DNA from: Ruminococcaceae bacterium UBA5904
GTDB taxonomy: Bacteria; Bacillota; Clostridia; Oscillospirales; Acutalibacteraceae
Reading direction: 5' to 3'
DNA: 6,289 bases
Assembly: GCA_002431305.1 (NCBI GenBank)
Contig: DJEG01000035.1
Span: 201-6,489 of the forward strand
Below are positions 1 through 6,087 of this stretch, one piece after another. The notes beneath the pieces were generated by a model. The model was given only the letters and a program-made list of their open reading frames with translations, was not told the DNA's origin and ran no database searches. Numbering within the stretch: position 1 is the stretch's first letter; the number at the start of each line of letters is the position of its first letter. Both the position numbers and the translations under genes were made by a program.

Positions 1-1383
1 CTGCCCGCATTCGGCATCTACGGCAAGGACGTACAGGACGCTGACGATACGACCGTTCCCGAGGACGTTAAGGAGAAACTTCTCCGCTTTGCCCGTGCGG
101 CTGTCGCGGCGGCTTCCATGAGAGGCAAGTCGTATCTTCAGATAGGCTCAATCTGCATGGGTATAGGCGGTTCGTCGATAAGCCCCGACTTTATCGAGGA
201 ATATCTCGGTATGAGAGTCGAGTCTGTCGACGAGGTTGAAATTATCAGACGAATGACCGAGGGAATCTATGACGAGGAAGAGTTTAAAAAGGCTCTTAAA
301 TGGACTAAGGAGCACTGCCCCGAGGGCTTCGACAAGAACCCCGAATTTGTAAGAAAATCACCCGAGCAGAAGGAGAAGGACTGGGAATTCGTCGTTAAGA
401 TGATGGTTATTATTAAAGACCTCATGAACGGCAATAAGAATCTTCCCGCAGGACGCGAGGAGGAAATGGCCGGACACAACGCTATCGCCGCGGGATTCCA
501 GGGGCAGCGTCAGTGGACGGACTTCTATCCCAACTGCGATTTCGGCGAGGCCATGTGCAACACCTCGTTTGACTGGAACGGCGCGAGAGAACCGTACGTT
601 CTCGCAACCGAAAACGATACGCTCAACGGTATTTCAATGCTGTTCATGAAACTGCTCACGAACCGCGCGCAGATGTTTGCTGACGTACGTACTTTCTGGA
701 GCGCAGACTCCGTAAAGAGAGTTACCGGCTATGACATTGAGGGCAAGGCTAAGGACGCGGGCGGATTTATCCACCTTATCAACTCCGGCGCGTGCTGTCT
801 TGACGCATGCGGTGAAATTAAGGACGAGAACGGCAGCGCCGTTATCAAGCCCTGGTACGACGTAACCGAAAAGGATATTGACACAATGTTAAAGGCTGCC
901 GAATGGTGCGCCGCAGATAACGGATATTTCAGAGGGGGCGGATTCTCTTCAAGATTCCTCACCCGCGCCGAAATGCCCGCTACCATGATCAGAATTAACC
1001 TTGTAAAGGGTCTCGGACCCACGGTTCAGATTGCCGAGGGCTACACCGTCGCTCTGCCCGACGAGGTTTCGGATACTCTCTGGAAACGTACCGACTATAC
1101 ATGGCCCTGCACATGGTTTACCCCCATCTGCAACGGCGTCGGTCCGTTTAAGTCGGCTTACGACCTCATGAACACATGGGGCGCAAACCACGGTGCGATT
1201 ACCTACGGTCACATCGGTGCAGACCTTATCACAATGTGCTCGATGCTCAGAATTCCCGTAGGACTTCATAACGTACCCGAGGATAAGATTTTCCGTCCCG
1301 CAGCATGGAACGCGTTCGGAACAAAGGATCTCGAGGGCGCAGATTACAGAGCATGCGCCGCATACGGTCCTCTTTACAAATAA
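1..1383 (+). CDS. fucI: L-fucose isomerase, C-terminal part (5' end outside window)
   Basis: This enzyme interconverts L-fucose and L-fuculose, the first step of cytoplasmic fucose breakdown, using a Mn2+ ion. The frame is open from base 1, giving 460 visible residues up to TAA at 1381-1383. Signature stretches include [46 protein letters not shown] and a C-terminal [13 protein letters not shown], all recalled as typical of the family. The acidic metal and catalytic residues appear as E204 (TEND) and D228 (FADVR) of the visible part, 24 apart as in E. coli FucI (E337, D361); the catalytic His is probably H397 in GANHG. That alignment implies about 133 missing N-terminal residues and a full length near 590, normal for the family, so the gene looks intact apart from the window cut. 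An internal ATG at 118 is not the start, because homologous sequence ([24 protein letters not shown]) continues upstream. A terminator follows directly, so this is probably the last gene of its transcript. Confidence 0.95.
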   Translation: MPAFGIYGKDVQDADDTTVPEDVKEKLLRFARAAVAAASMRGKSYLQIGSICMGIGGSSISPDFIEEYLGMRVESVDEVEIIRRMTEGIYDEEEFKKALKWTKEHCPEGFDKNPEFVRKSPEQKEKDWEFVVKMMVIIKDLMNGNKNLPAGREEEMAGHNAIAAGFQGQRQWTDFYPNCDFGEAMCNTSFDWNGAREPYVLATENDTLNGISMLFMKLLTNRAQMFADVRTFWSADSVKRVTGYDIEGKAKDAGGFIHLINSGACCLDACGEIKDENGSAVIKPWYDVTEKDIDTMLKAAEWCAADNGYFRGGGFSSRFLTRAEMPATMIRINLVKGLGPTVQIAEGYTVALPDEVSDTLWKRTDYTWPCTWFTPICNGVGPFKSAYDLMNTWGANHGAITYGHIGADLITMCSMLRIPVGLHNVPEDKIFRPAAWNAFGTKDLEGADYRACAAYGPLYK

Positions 1384-1409
1384 GTAAATTTCAATAAATG
1401 AACGTTTTT

Positions 1410-1450
1410 CTCCGCTTCGTATTCCGCGAAGCGGAGTTTTATATTTTCTT
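1410..1450 (+). terminator. Rho-independent terminator after fucI
   Basis: A perfect 10-bp stem pairs CTCCGCTTCG (1410-1419) with CGAAGCGGAG (1427-1436) around a 7-nt loop, followed at once by TTTT and a T-rich tail (1437-1450). It begins 26 nt after the fucI stop codon and separates fucI from the decarboxylase operon. A short T run (1405-1409) precedes the stem rather than an A run, so it reads as a rightward terminator only. Confidence 0.92.
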
Positions 1451-1545
1451 GCTTGTGCAATTTATATAAAAAAAATAGTTAATCGACAAATTGAAAAACG
1501 ATTTTGTTGAAAAGGTAAATTTTTGTATTAAGATAATAAAATTCT
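1451..1545. other. AT-rich spacer upstream of the operon promoter
   Basis: This is the gene-free stretch between the fucI terminator and the operon promoter. It is very AT-rich, with A and T runs that could act as an upstream promoter (UP-like) element or bind nucleoid proteins. A weak second promoter candidate is TTGAAA at 1507-1512 with GATAAT at 1532-1537, but its 19-nt spacing is poor. I see no convincing operator, small ORF or RNA gene here. Confidence 0.5.
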
Positions 1546-1574
1546 TTGAAATCATTGATTCTCGGTGCTATAAT
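1546..1574 (+). promoter_or_regulatory. Strong sigma-70/sigma-A type promoter of the decarboxylase operon
   Basis: The -35 box is TTGAAA (1546-1551) and the -10 box is a perfect TATAAT (1569-1574), with the optimal 17-nt spacer. A TG dinucleotide at 1566-1567, one base before the -10, makes it an extended -10 promoter. Transcription would start near 1581, leaving a leader of about 120 nt before the first start codon. It is the only convincing promoter upstream of the five-gene operon. Confidence 0.88.
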
Positions 1575-1580
1575 ATATAA

Positions 1581-1703
1581 TGGCGGAGATTAGGGGATTT
1601 CTTTAGTCCGCATATAAATTCCGGCATATTATTATCTGGATTTTTTGTACAATCAGCCGGATTGTCCCGATATTATTATCTCCGGCGGAGGTCATTGTTT
1701 ATT
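1581..1703 (+). promoter_or_regulatory. Long 5' leader with competing short helices; possible RNA regulator
   Basis: The predicted mRNA leader contains several mutually complementary short segments. GCCGGA (1656-1661) is complementary to TCCGGC at both 1620-1625 and 1681-1686, and the second copy runs into the Shine-Dalgarno sequence. TCCGC (1607-1611) is complementary to GCGGA at both 1583-1587 and 1685-1689, the latter inside the Shine-Dalgarno region. CTCC (1680-1683) can also fold onto GGAG (1687-1690). Alternative folds that hide or expose the ribosome binding site are therefore possible. I do not recognise a named riboswitch, and there is no internal terminator with a U-run. Pairing is seen in the sequence; any regulatory function is inference. 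Confidence 0.4.
1626..1681 (+). repeat. 12-nt direct repeat pair in the operon leader
   Basis: ATATTATTATCT occurs at 1626-1637 and again at 1670-1681, 44 nt apart. CCGG-type sequence lies before the first copy (1621-1624) and after the second (1682-1685). It may be a remnant of a local duplication or a pair of protein or RNA sites. The low-complexity composition makes chance a real possibility. Confidence 0.5.
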
Positions 1704-3086
1704 ATGAAAATTCAGTTTACCGAAACGGTGCTTCGTGACGCACAGCAGTCGCTGATTGCTACGAGAATGCCGTATGAAGAGTTTGAGCCGATACTCAAAA
1801 CCCTTGATTCGGCGGGCTATTACTCGCTCGAATGCTGGGGAGGCGCGACGTTTGACTCCTGTTTAAGATACCTTAACGAGGATCCGTGGGAAAGACTCAG
1901 AAAAATAAAGAAAGCATGTCATAATACAAAGCTTCAGATGCTTTTAAGAGGTCAGAACCTCTTGGGTTATAAGCATTACCCCGACGATGTTGTCCGCATG
2001 TTTGTAAGAAAGAGCGTGGAAAACGGAATTGATATTATCAGAATATTCGACGCGCTCAACGATTTCAGAAATATAAAAACGGCCGTCGACGAGACGCTTA
2101 AATGCGGTGCGATCGCATCCGGTACGCTCTGCTATACGACCAGCCCCGTTCACACGCTCGATTCGTTTGCAAAGAGCGCGAAAGAACTCGAAAATATGGG
2201 AGTTCAGACTATCTGCGTAAAAGATATGGCGGGAATTATGAGTCCGAAAGAGGCTTATGAGCTTATAAAGGCGATTAAAGAGAGCGTTTCGGTTCCCGTT
2301 ATTCTGCACACTCATTCGACCACGGGACTCGGATTCATGACTCTTTTAAAGGCTGTCGAGGCGGGAGTCGACGTTATCGATACTGCGATTTCCTCATTCT
2401 CCGGCGGTACGGCTCAGCCTGCGACCGAGACTATGAATTACGTTCTCAAACAGTACGGCTATGAGACCGGACTCGACGAGAAGAAGCTTATTGAGATTAA
2501 TACATTCTTTAAAGCATACAGAGATAAGTGCTTAAAGTCGGGACTTCTCAATCCCGTCGTTATGGCTACGGCTACCGACGCGCTTAATTATCAGATTCCC
2601 GGCGGTATGCTGTCGAATCTTGTCGCTCAGCTTACGGCACAGAATAAACTCGATAAACTTGACGAAGTTCTCGCAGAGACACCGAGAGTCAGAGCAGATC
2701 TCGGATATCCTCCGCTCGTAACTCCCATGAGTCAGATGGTCGGCGTTCAGGCGACGGCGAACGTTCTGTTCGGAAAATATAAGAATATTTCAAAGGAAGT
2801 CAAGAGTTATATTAGGGGCGAGTACGGTAAGGCTCCCGGTAAAATCGACGACGAACTTATGAAAAAAGTTCTCGGGGATGAAAAGCCTTTCACCGGCAGA
2901 TTTGCCGATACGCTTGAACCCATGTTTGAAAAGACGAAAAAAGAACTCGGATCAAAGGCAAAGAGCGACGAGGACGTTCTGTCGTATATTGCGTTCCCGA
3001 CTCTTGCGGAGAAGTTCTTTGACGAGAGAGAATTAAGAAAGAGCAGAACCTTTACTTATTCTTTCAAAGAAATAAAGGAGGGCTGA
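1704..3086 (+). CDS. oadA: Oxaloacetate decarboxylase alpha-type carboxyltransferase subunit, lacking the biotin domain
   Basis: This cytoplasmic subunit of a Na+-pumping decarboxylase transfers the carboxyl group of a 2-oxo acid, most likely oxaloacetate, to carrier-bound biotin. It has 460 residues. An HMGL-like TIM barrel fills about residues 1-270 and a pyruvate carboxylase/OadA-type conserved carboxylase domain about 280-455. Metal-site residues are visible: D12 in LRDAQQS, K173 in CVKDMAG (the lysine carbamylated in this family) and H202/H204 in LHTHST. The usual C-terminal Ala/Pro linker and biotinyl domain are absent, as in the transcarboxylase 5S subunit; the biotin carrier is a separate gene at 3476. 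ATG at 1704 is chosen because GGAGGT (1687-1692) sits 11 nt upstream and homology begins MKIQFTETVLRDAQQ. An in-frame TTG at 1662 would add 14 unrelated residues and has no ribosome binding site. Pyruvate carboxylase subunit B or a transcarboxylase 5S role are alternatives, but the beta-subunit neighbour favours a decarboxylase. Confidence 0.9.
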   Translation: MKIQFTETVLRDAQQSLIATRMPYEEFEPILKTLDSAGYYSLECWGGATFDSCLRYLNEDPWERLRKIKKACHNTKLQMLLRGQNLLGYKHYPDDVVRMFVRKSVENGIDIIRIFDALNDFRNIKTAVDETLKCGAIASGTLCYTTSPVHTLDSFAKSAKELENMGVQTICVKDMAGIMSPKEAYELIKAIKESVSVPVILHTHSTTGLGFMTLLKAVEAGVDVIDTAISSFSGGTAQPATETMNYVLKQYGYETGLDEKKLIEINTFFKAYRDKCLKSGLLNPVVMATATDALNYQIPGGMLSNLVAQLTAQNKLDKLDEVLAETPRVRADLGYPPLVTPMSQMVGVQATANVLFGKYKNISKEVKSYIRGEYGKAPGKIDDELMKKVLGDEKPFTGRFADTLEPMFEKTKKELGSKAKSDEDVLSYIAFPTLAEKFFDERELRKSRTFTYSFKEIKEG

Positions 3087-3090
3087 AATT

Positions 3091-3474
3091 ATGTTTGATT
3101 ATCAGTTTTTGGGCGTATTCACCCGTTTGTACGGAGAAAATGCGCAGATGACTATGAGCAGAGCTTTACTCATTTCCGTTGTCGGATTTTTACTTGTTAT
3201 AGTAATTCTTTTATTGCTGGCTCTTGTTGTAAGAGGTTTTTCCGCACTGTTCGGCAAGGCTGAAAAAAAAGAAGCCCCCGCAGTTCCTGCCGTTTCCCCG
3301 GCTCCTGCGGTTCGGCCCGCGCAGACCATTCAGCCCGCGGTTCCCGCTCCTCCCGTACTTGAGGGCGTTACCGACGAGCAGGCTGCAGTCATAATGGCTG
3401 TCGTAAGTCACAAGACGGGTATCCCTCTTAACAGACTGCAGTTTAACTCTATTAAATTATCGGAGGATAAATAA
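3091..3474 (+). CDS. oadG: OadG-family small membrane subunit (gamma-like) of Na+-pump decarboxylase
   Basis: This 127-residue protein probably anchors the decarboxylase complex in the membrane and links the carboxyltransferase to the beta subunit, as gamma subunits do. One hydrophobic transmembrane helix lies at about residues 25-48, followed by a basic patch (GKAEKKE, 55-61), an Ala/Pro/Val-rich linker (62-90) and a predicted helical segment, DEQAAVIMAVVSHKTGIP (95-112), with a short tail ending IKLSEDK. That last part resembles the C-terminal module seen in many OadG-family proteins of Clostridia and Bacteroidetes, recalled rather than searched. The cluster of C-terminal histidines linked to Zn binding in enterobacterial OadG is not present; only H106 is seen. 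AAAGGAGGG at 3074-3082 overlaps the end of oadA and lies 8 nt before ATG, suggesting translational coupling; the gap to oadA is 4 nt. Family assignment rests on architecture and operon position as much as sequence. Confidence 0.78.
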   Translation: MFDYQFLGVFTRLYGENAQMTMSRALLISVVGFLLVIVILLLLALVVRGFSALFGKAEKKEAPAVPAVSPAPAVRPAQTIQPAVPAPPVLEGVTDEQAAVIMAVVSHKTGIPLNRLQFNSIKLSEDK

Positions 3475-3475
3475 A

Positions 3476-3856
3476 ATGAAATACGAAGTTGTACTTAACG
3501 GTAAAAAATATGAAGTAGACGTTACCGAAACGGACGCTGTTATCACCTCCGTTTCGAATGCTCCGGCACCTGCCGCCGCTCCCGTCGTTCAGGCTCCCGC
3601 CCCGGCGGCAGTCCCCGCTCCGGCAGCCGCCGCGCCCGCAGTTTCGGGTGAAAGCGTTATCGCTCCCATGCCCGGAAACATCCTCGACGTAAAGGTAAGC
3701 GTCGGTCAGAGCGTAAAAGCGGGCGATGTTATGTTCATTCTCGAGGCTATGAAAATGGAGAATGAAATTGTCGCTCCCGCAGCAGGCACGGTAAAACAGA
3801 TTCTTGTACAAAAGGGCTCCGTCGTCAATTCCGACGACGTTCTCGCCGTTATTTAA
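3476..3856 (+). CDS. Biotin carrier protein (biotinyl domain subunit) of the decarboxylase
   Basis: This 126-residue cytoplasmic carrier ferries CO2 on covalently bound biotin from the carboxyltransferase (oadA product) to the membrane beta subunit. A short N-terminal segment (MKYEVVLNGKKYEVDVTE, 1-18) is followed by a flexible Ala/Pro linker (about 29-56) and a biotin/lipoyl-attachment domain (about 60-126). The biotinylation motif EAMKMENE is complete and the modified lysine is K93. The domain also has the family's VIAPMPGNI entry strand and closes with VNSDDVLAVI. It corresponds to the carrier subunits MmdC and GcdC of methylmalonyl-CoA and glutaconyl-CoA decarboxylases, or to the C-terminal domain of fused OadA proteins. 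ATG 3476 has GGAGG at 3462-3466, 9 nt upstream, and lies one base after the previous stop codon. Biotin must be attached by a ligase encoded elsewhere. Confidence 0.93.
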   Translation: MKYEVVLNGKKYEVDVTETDAVITSVSNAPAPAAAPVVQAPAPAAVPAPAAAAPAVSGESVIAPMPGNILDVKVSVGQSVKAGDVMFILEAMKMENEIVAPAAGTVKQILVQKGSVVNSDDVLAVI

Positions 3857-3870
3857 GTGAGGCGCGGATT

Positions 3871-5064
3871 ATGGAACTTATAACCGAAGTAGTAAAGGGG
3901 ATATGGGACGCGTCCGGCTTCGCTCTGCTCCAGTGGCAGAACCTTGTTATGATAGCCGTAGCCGTCGTTTTCTTTGTCCTTGCAATCAAATTTAAATTCG
4001 AGCCTCTTCTGCTCGTTCCGATAGCGTTCGGAATACTTCTTGCGAATCTGCCCGGCGCTAATATAATGCTCGACACCACGGGCGGACAATTGGGCGATAT
4101 ATCAGAGACCGCATCCGTTGTTGCGGGGGCGCACTGGTACGACTCGGGCGTACTGCGAATACTGTATACGGGCGTTAAGTCGAGCGTTTTTCCATGTCTT
4201 ATATTCATGGGCGTAGGCGCTATGACCGATTTCGGACCGCTTCTTTCAAATCCCGTTTCGCTTGTACTCGGCGCTGCCGCTCAGCTCGGTATTTACGTTG
4301 CGTTTATTATCGCAATTCTTTTAGGCTTTGCCCCCAATGAGGCGGCGGCTATCGCCATAATCGGCGGTGCGGATGGTCCCACGGCTATATTCCTTGCTTC
4401 AAAATTGGCTTCTCATCTGCTCGCGCCTATCGCGCTGGCGGCTTATTCGTACATGGCTCTTATCCCGATAATTCAGCCTCCCATTATGAAGGCTCTGACT
4501 ACCGAAAAGGAGCGTAAGGTTAAAATGACCCAGCTCCGCAAGGTTTCAAAGACCGAAAAAATTATATTCCCCGTAGTCGTTCTTGTAATCGTTGCGCTTC
4601 TTCTTCCCGATGTTGCGCCTCTTCTCGGAATGTTCATGTTCGGCAACCTGCTTCGCGAGTGCGGAGTCTGCGACAGACTTTCCGATACTGCGCAGAACGC
4701 TCTTATGAATACCGTAACAATTATGCTCGGCGTCTGCGTCGGAGCTACGGCGAACGGACAGGATTTCTTACAGCTGAGAACCATTAAAATCGTCGTTCTC
4801 GGACTTGCGGCATTTATATTCTCGACCGTCGGCGGAGTTCTGTTCGGCAAACTTCTGTATATTATCACAAAGGGTAAGGTTAATCCCCTTATCGGCGCTG
4901 CGGGCGTTTCGGCTGTTCCCATGGCTGCGAGAGTCGCACAGAACGAGGGCAGAAAATATGATCCCACGAACTTCCTGCTTATGCACGCAATGGGTCCCAA
5001 TGTTGCCGGTGTTATAGGTTCGGCTGTCGCGGCAGGCTTCCTGCTTGTTATGTTCGGAGGTTAA
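3871..5064 (+). CDS. oadB: Na+-translocating decarboxylase beta subunit
   Basis: This polytopic inner-membrane subunit decarboxylates carboxybiotin and couples the reaction to Na+ export. It has 397 residues with many hydrophobic helices (for example about 26-40, 46-60, 133-151, 234-248, 305-325, 377-395). The signature GGADGPTAIFLASKLA (165-180) contains D168. Residues mapped in Klebsiella OadB, as I recall them (D203, Y229, N373, G377, S382, R389), fall here at a constant offset of 35 as D168, Y194, N338, G342, S347 and R354, so the ion path appears complete. Its shorter length than Klebsiella OadB lies almost wholly N-terminal to the aspartate. ATG 3871 follows the carrier stop by 14 nt; its ribosome binding site (GAGG, 3859-3862, 8 nt upstream) is weaker than those of its neighbours. 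Sequence alone does not separate oxaloacetate from methylmalonyl-CoA or glutaconyl-CoA decarboxylase beta subunits; the pyruvate carboxylase-type partner at 1704 favours oxaloacetate. Confidence 0.95.
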   Translation: MELITEVVKGIWDASGFALLQWQNLVMIAVAVVFFVLAIKFKFEPLLLVPIAFGILLANLPGANIMLDTTGGQLGDISETASVVAGAHWYDSGVLRILYTGVKSSVFPCLIFMGVGAMTDFGPLLSNPVSLVLGAAAQLGIYVAFIIAILLGFAPNEAAAIAIIGGADGPTAIFLASKLASHLLAPIALAAYSYMALIPIIQPPIMKALTTEKERKVKMTQLRKVSKTEKIIFPVVVLVIVALLLPDVAPLLGMFMFGNLLRECGVCDRLSDTAQNALMNTVTIMLGVCVGATANGQDFLQLRTIKIVVLGLAAFIFSTVGGVLFGKLLYIITKGKVNPLIGAAGVSAVPMAARVAQNEGRKYDPTNFLLMHAMGPNVAGVIGSAVAAGFLLVMFGG

Positions 5065-5067
5065 TCT

Positions 5068-5721
5068 ATGATTAAGTACGCGTTTTTCGACCTTGACGGC
5101 ACGATAATACGTTCCGACCCCGGAGTCATAGAGTGCGTTAAATATTCAATAGAAAAATCGGGATTCCCGATGCCAGATATTAAAACATTATTTAAATTCA
5201 TAGGTCCGCCGCTCCGGGATTCATATATGGATTTTTGTTCCATGACAGAGGAACAGAGTATGAGAGCTATTGCATATTACCGCGAACGCTATAACACAAA
5301 GGGCATATTTGAGTGTGAGGTTTACCCCGGTATTATCGAGCTGTTTGCCCGTCTTAAATCTAACGGAATAATTATCGCGACCGCAACGTCAAAGCCCGAA
5401 CATATGGCTGTCAGAATTGCCGATAAATTCGGACTTATGGAGTATTTAACTCTCGTTGCCGGCAGTGACGACAGCGAAACGCAGACAAAAACGGACGTTA
5501 TATTAAATGCGTTCGGCCGCCTTTCGATAGACGAGTCAGACCGGGGTTCCGTCTTAATGATAGGCGACAGAAAGTTTGACGTTATCGGAGCGCACAACTG
5601 CGGTATCAGGTGTCTCGGCGCACTGTGGGGATACGGGACGAAAGATGAACTTGTCTCCTCAGGCGCAGATTACTGCGCAGACAACGCAAGTGAAGCGGGA
5701 GATATTATTCTCTCTGTATAA
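5068..5721 (+). CDS. HAD-superfamily hydrolase, phosphoglycolate phosphatase-like
   Basis: This 217-residue cytoplasmic protein is a probable small-molecule phosphatase of the HAD subfamily IA. Motif I is DLDGT (D8 nucleophile, D10 acid/base), motif II is ATSKP (T107), motif III is probably K141 in KTDVI, and motif IV is GDRKFDV (D167, D171). All catalytic positions are present. A helical cap lies between motifs I and II and includes the FIGPPLRDS stretch (about 44-52) common in Gph/PpaX-like proteins of Clostridia. The substrate cannot be read from sequence; relatives are annotated as phosphoglycolate phosphatase, pyrophosphatase PpaX or 5'-nucleotidase. ATG 5068 is 3 nt after the oadB stop, and its GGAGG (5056-5060) lies inside the last codons of oadB, so it is translated as part of the decarboxylase operon. 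No promoter is seen before it. A hairpin follows 11 nt after the stop codon. Confidence 0.9.
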   Translation: MIKYAFFDLDGTIIRSDPGVIECVKYSIEKSGFPMPDIKTLFKFIGPPLRDSYMDFCSMTEEQSMRAIAYYRERYNTKGIFECEVYPGIIELFARLKSNGIIIATATSKPEHMAVRIADKFGLMEYLTLVAGSDDSETQTKTDVILNAFGRLSIDESDRGSVLMIGDRKFDVIGAHNCGIRCLGALWGYGTKDELVSSGADYCADNASEAGDIILSV

Positions 5722-5732
5722 TGAATAAAAAA

Positions 5733-5767
5733 TGCGGAATCTTCCGTCGAGCCGGACAGATTCCGTA
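5733..5767. terminator. Imperfect hairpin at operon end; probable terminator, possibly bidirectional
   Basis: CGGAATCT (5735-5742) pairs with AGATTCCG (5758-5765), and TCCG (5743-5746) with CGGA (5753-5756), with one bulged C at 5757 and a 6-nt loop. T5733-A5767 and a G-U pair extend the base. Rightward, the tail is only moderately U-rich (ATTATACTATAC), whereas leftward it runs into six T residues (A6 at 5727-5732 on this strand). It begins 11 nt after the phosphatase stop codon, so it most likely ends the operon transcript. Confidence 0.65.
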
Positions 5768-6009
5768 TTATACTATACATACAATTATACAGATGTTTTC
5801 AGATTTTATTAATTTAAGTATGTTTCGTCGGACTACGGTGTCGGGAAAATTTTTGTGATTTTCATGATTAAGTCTGTTTTTTGACAATAAAAAATGCAAA
5901 ATGACCGATAAATCGATTTAATAATTTGGCACTTCGCAAAATTCGACGGCATATAAAAATGTGTTTTATGGTCAATAATCATAAAATAACATAAATTTGG
6001 AAAATAGGC
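5768..6009. other. AT-rich intergenic region before the exported-protein gene
   Basis: No coding ORF of useful length, tRNA or recognisable RNA gene is seen in this stretch. It is strongly AT-rich and holds a 12-bp palindrome (5909-5920) and an inverted TTTTATG/CATAAAA pair (5964-5986), listed separately. An isolated TTGACA at 5881-5886 has no acceptable -10 at normal spacing. A leftward TATAAT-like box (5784-5789) with a TTAATA -35 (5807-5812) is visible but has no gene to serve. Confidence 0.5.
5909..5920. repeat. Perfect 12-bp palindrome, possible operator
   Basis: TAAATCGATTTA is a perfect dyad without a spacer. It lies about 90 bp upstream of the -35 box of the last gene's promoter. Its size would suit a dimeric DNA-binding protein, but I do not recognise it as the site of a named regulator, and AT-rich dyads of this length can arise by chance. 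Confidence 0.35.
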
Positions 6010-6031
6010 TTGACTTATCGAATTTTATGGT
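5964..6031. repeat. Three TTTTATG elements in and upstream of the last promoter
   Basis: TTTTATGGT occurs on the + strand at 5964-5972 and 6023-6031, and its core is inverted as CATAAAA at 5980-5986. The first and inverted copies form a 7-bp inverted repeat with a 9-nt spacer. The third copy lies between the -35 and -10 boxes of the promoter at 6010-6038, where a bound protein would block RNA polymerase. This arrangement suggests an operator set, but the base composition weakens the case. Confidence 0.35.
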
Positions 6032-6038
6032 ATATTAT
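6010..6038 (+). promoter_or_regulatory. Promoter of the exported-protein gene
   Basis: The -35 is TTGACT (6010-6015) and the -10 is TATTAT (6033-6038), one mismatch each from the sigma-70/sigma-A consensus, with the optimal 17-nt spacer. Transcription would start near 6045, leaving a short leader of about 43 nt before ATG 6088. Confidence 0.8.
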
Positions 6039-6087
6039 TATACGTGCTGATATTAATTATTCTTTATTTTCAACGGAGGTAGTTAAA

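Noticed and set aside
118..120. ATG at 118 as the start of fucI
   Set aside because: The frame is open to base 1 and the upstream codons match L-fucose isomerase sequence, so it is an internal methionine.
949..1269. Minus-strand ORF of 106 codons inside fucI, and similar antisense ORFs across the operon
   Set aside because: They mirror strongly conserved coding sequence on the + strand, have no ribosome binding sites or promoters, and their products show low-complexity or unfamiliar composition.
1489..1507. Possible CcpA (cre-like) site in TTGAAAAACGATTTTGTT
   Set aside because: The core has one extra A relative to the cre consensus and the right half does not complete the dyad.
1662..1703. 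Upstream TTG start giving a 14-residue longer OadA
   Set aside because: The added residues do not resemble family N-termini, there is no ribosome binding site before 1662, and the true Shine-Dalgarno sequence lies inside this extension.
3540..3650. Repetitive GCTCC/CCGGC-rich stretch as a DNA repeat array
   Set aside because: It encodes the Ala/Pro linker of the biotin carrier; the repetition follows from protein composition and has no regular unit.
4805..5017. Plus-strand ORF of 70 codons overlapping oadB in another frame
   Set aside because: It lies wholly within the conserved C-terminal part of oadB and has no ribosome binding site of its own.
5881..5886. Consensus TTGACA -35 box in the intergenic region
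   Set aside because: No -10 box lies at 16-18 nt; the nearest candidate is at a spacing of about 20 nt and weak.
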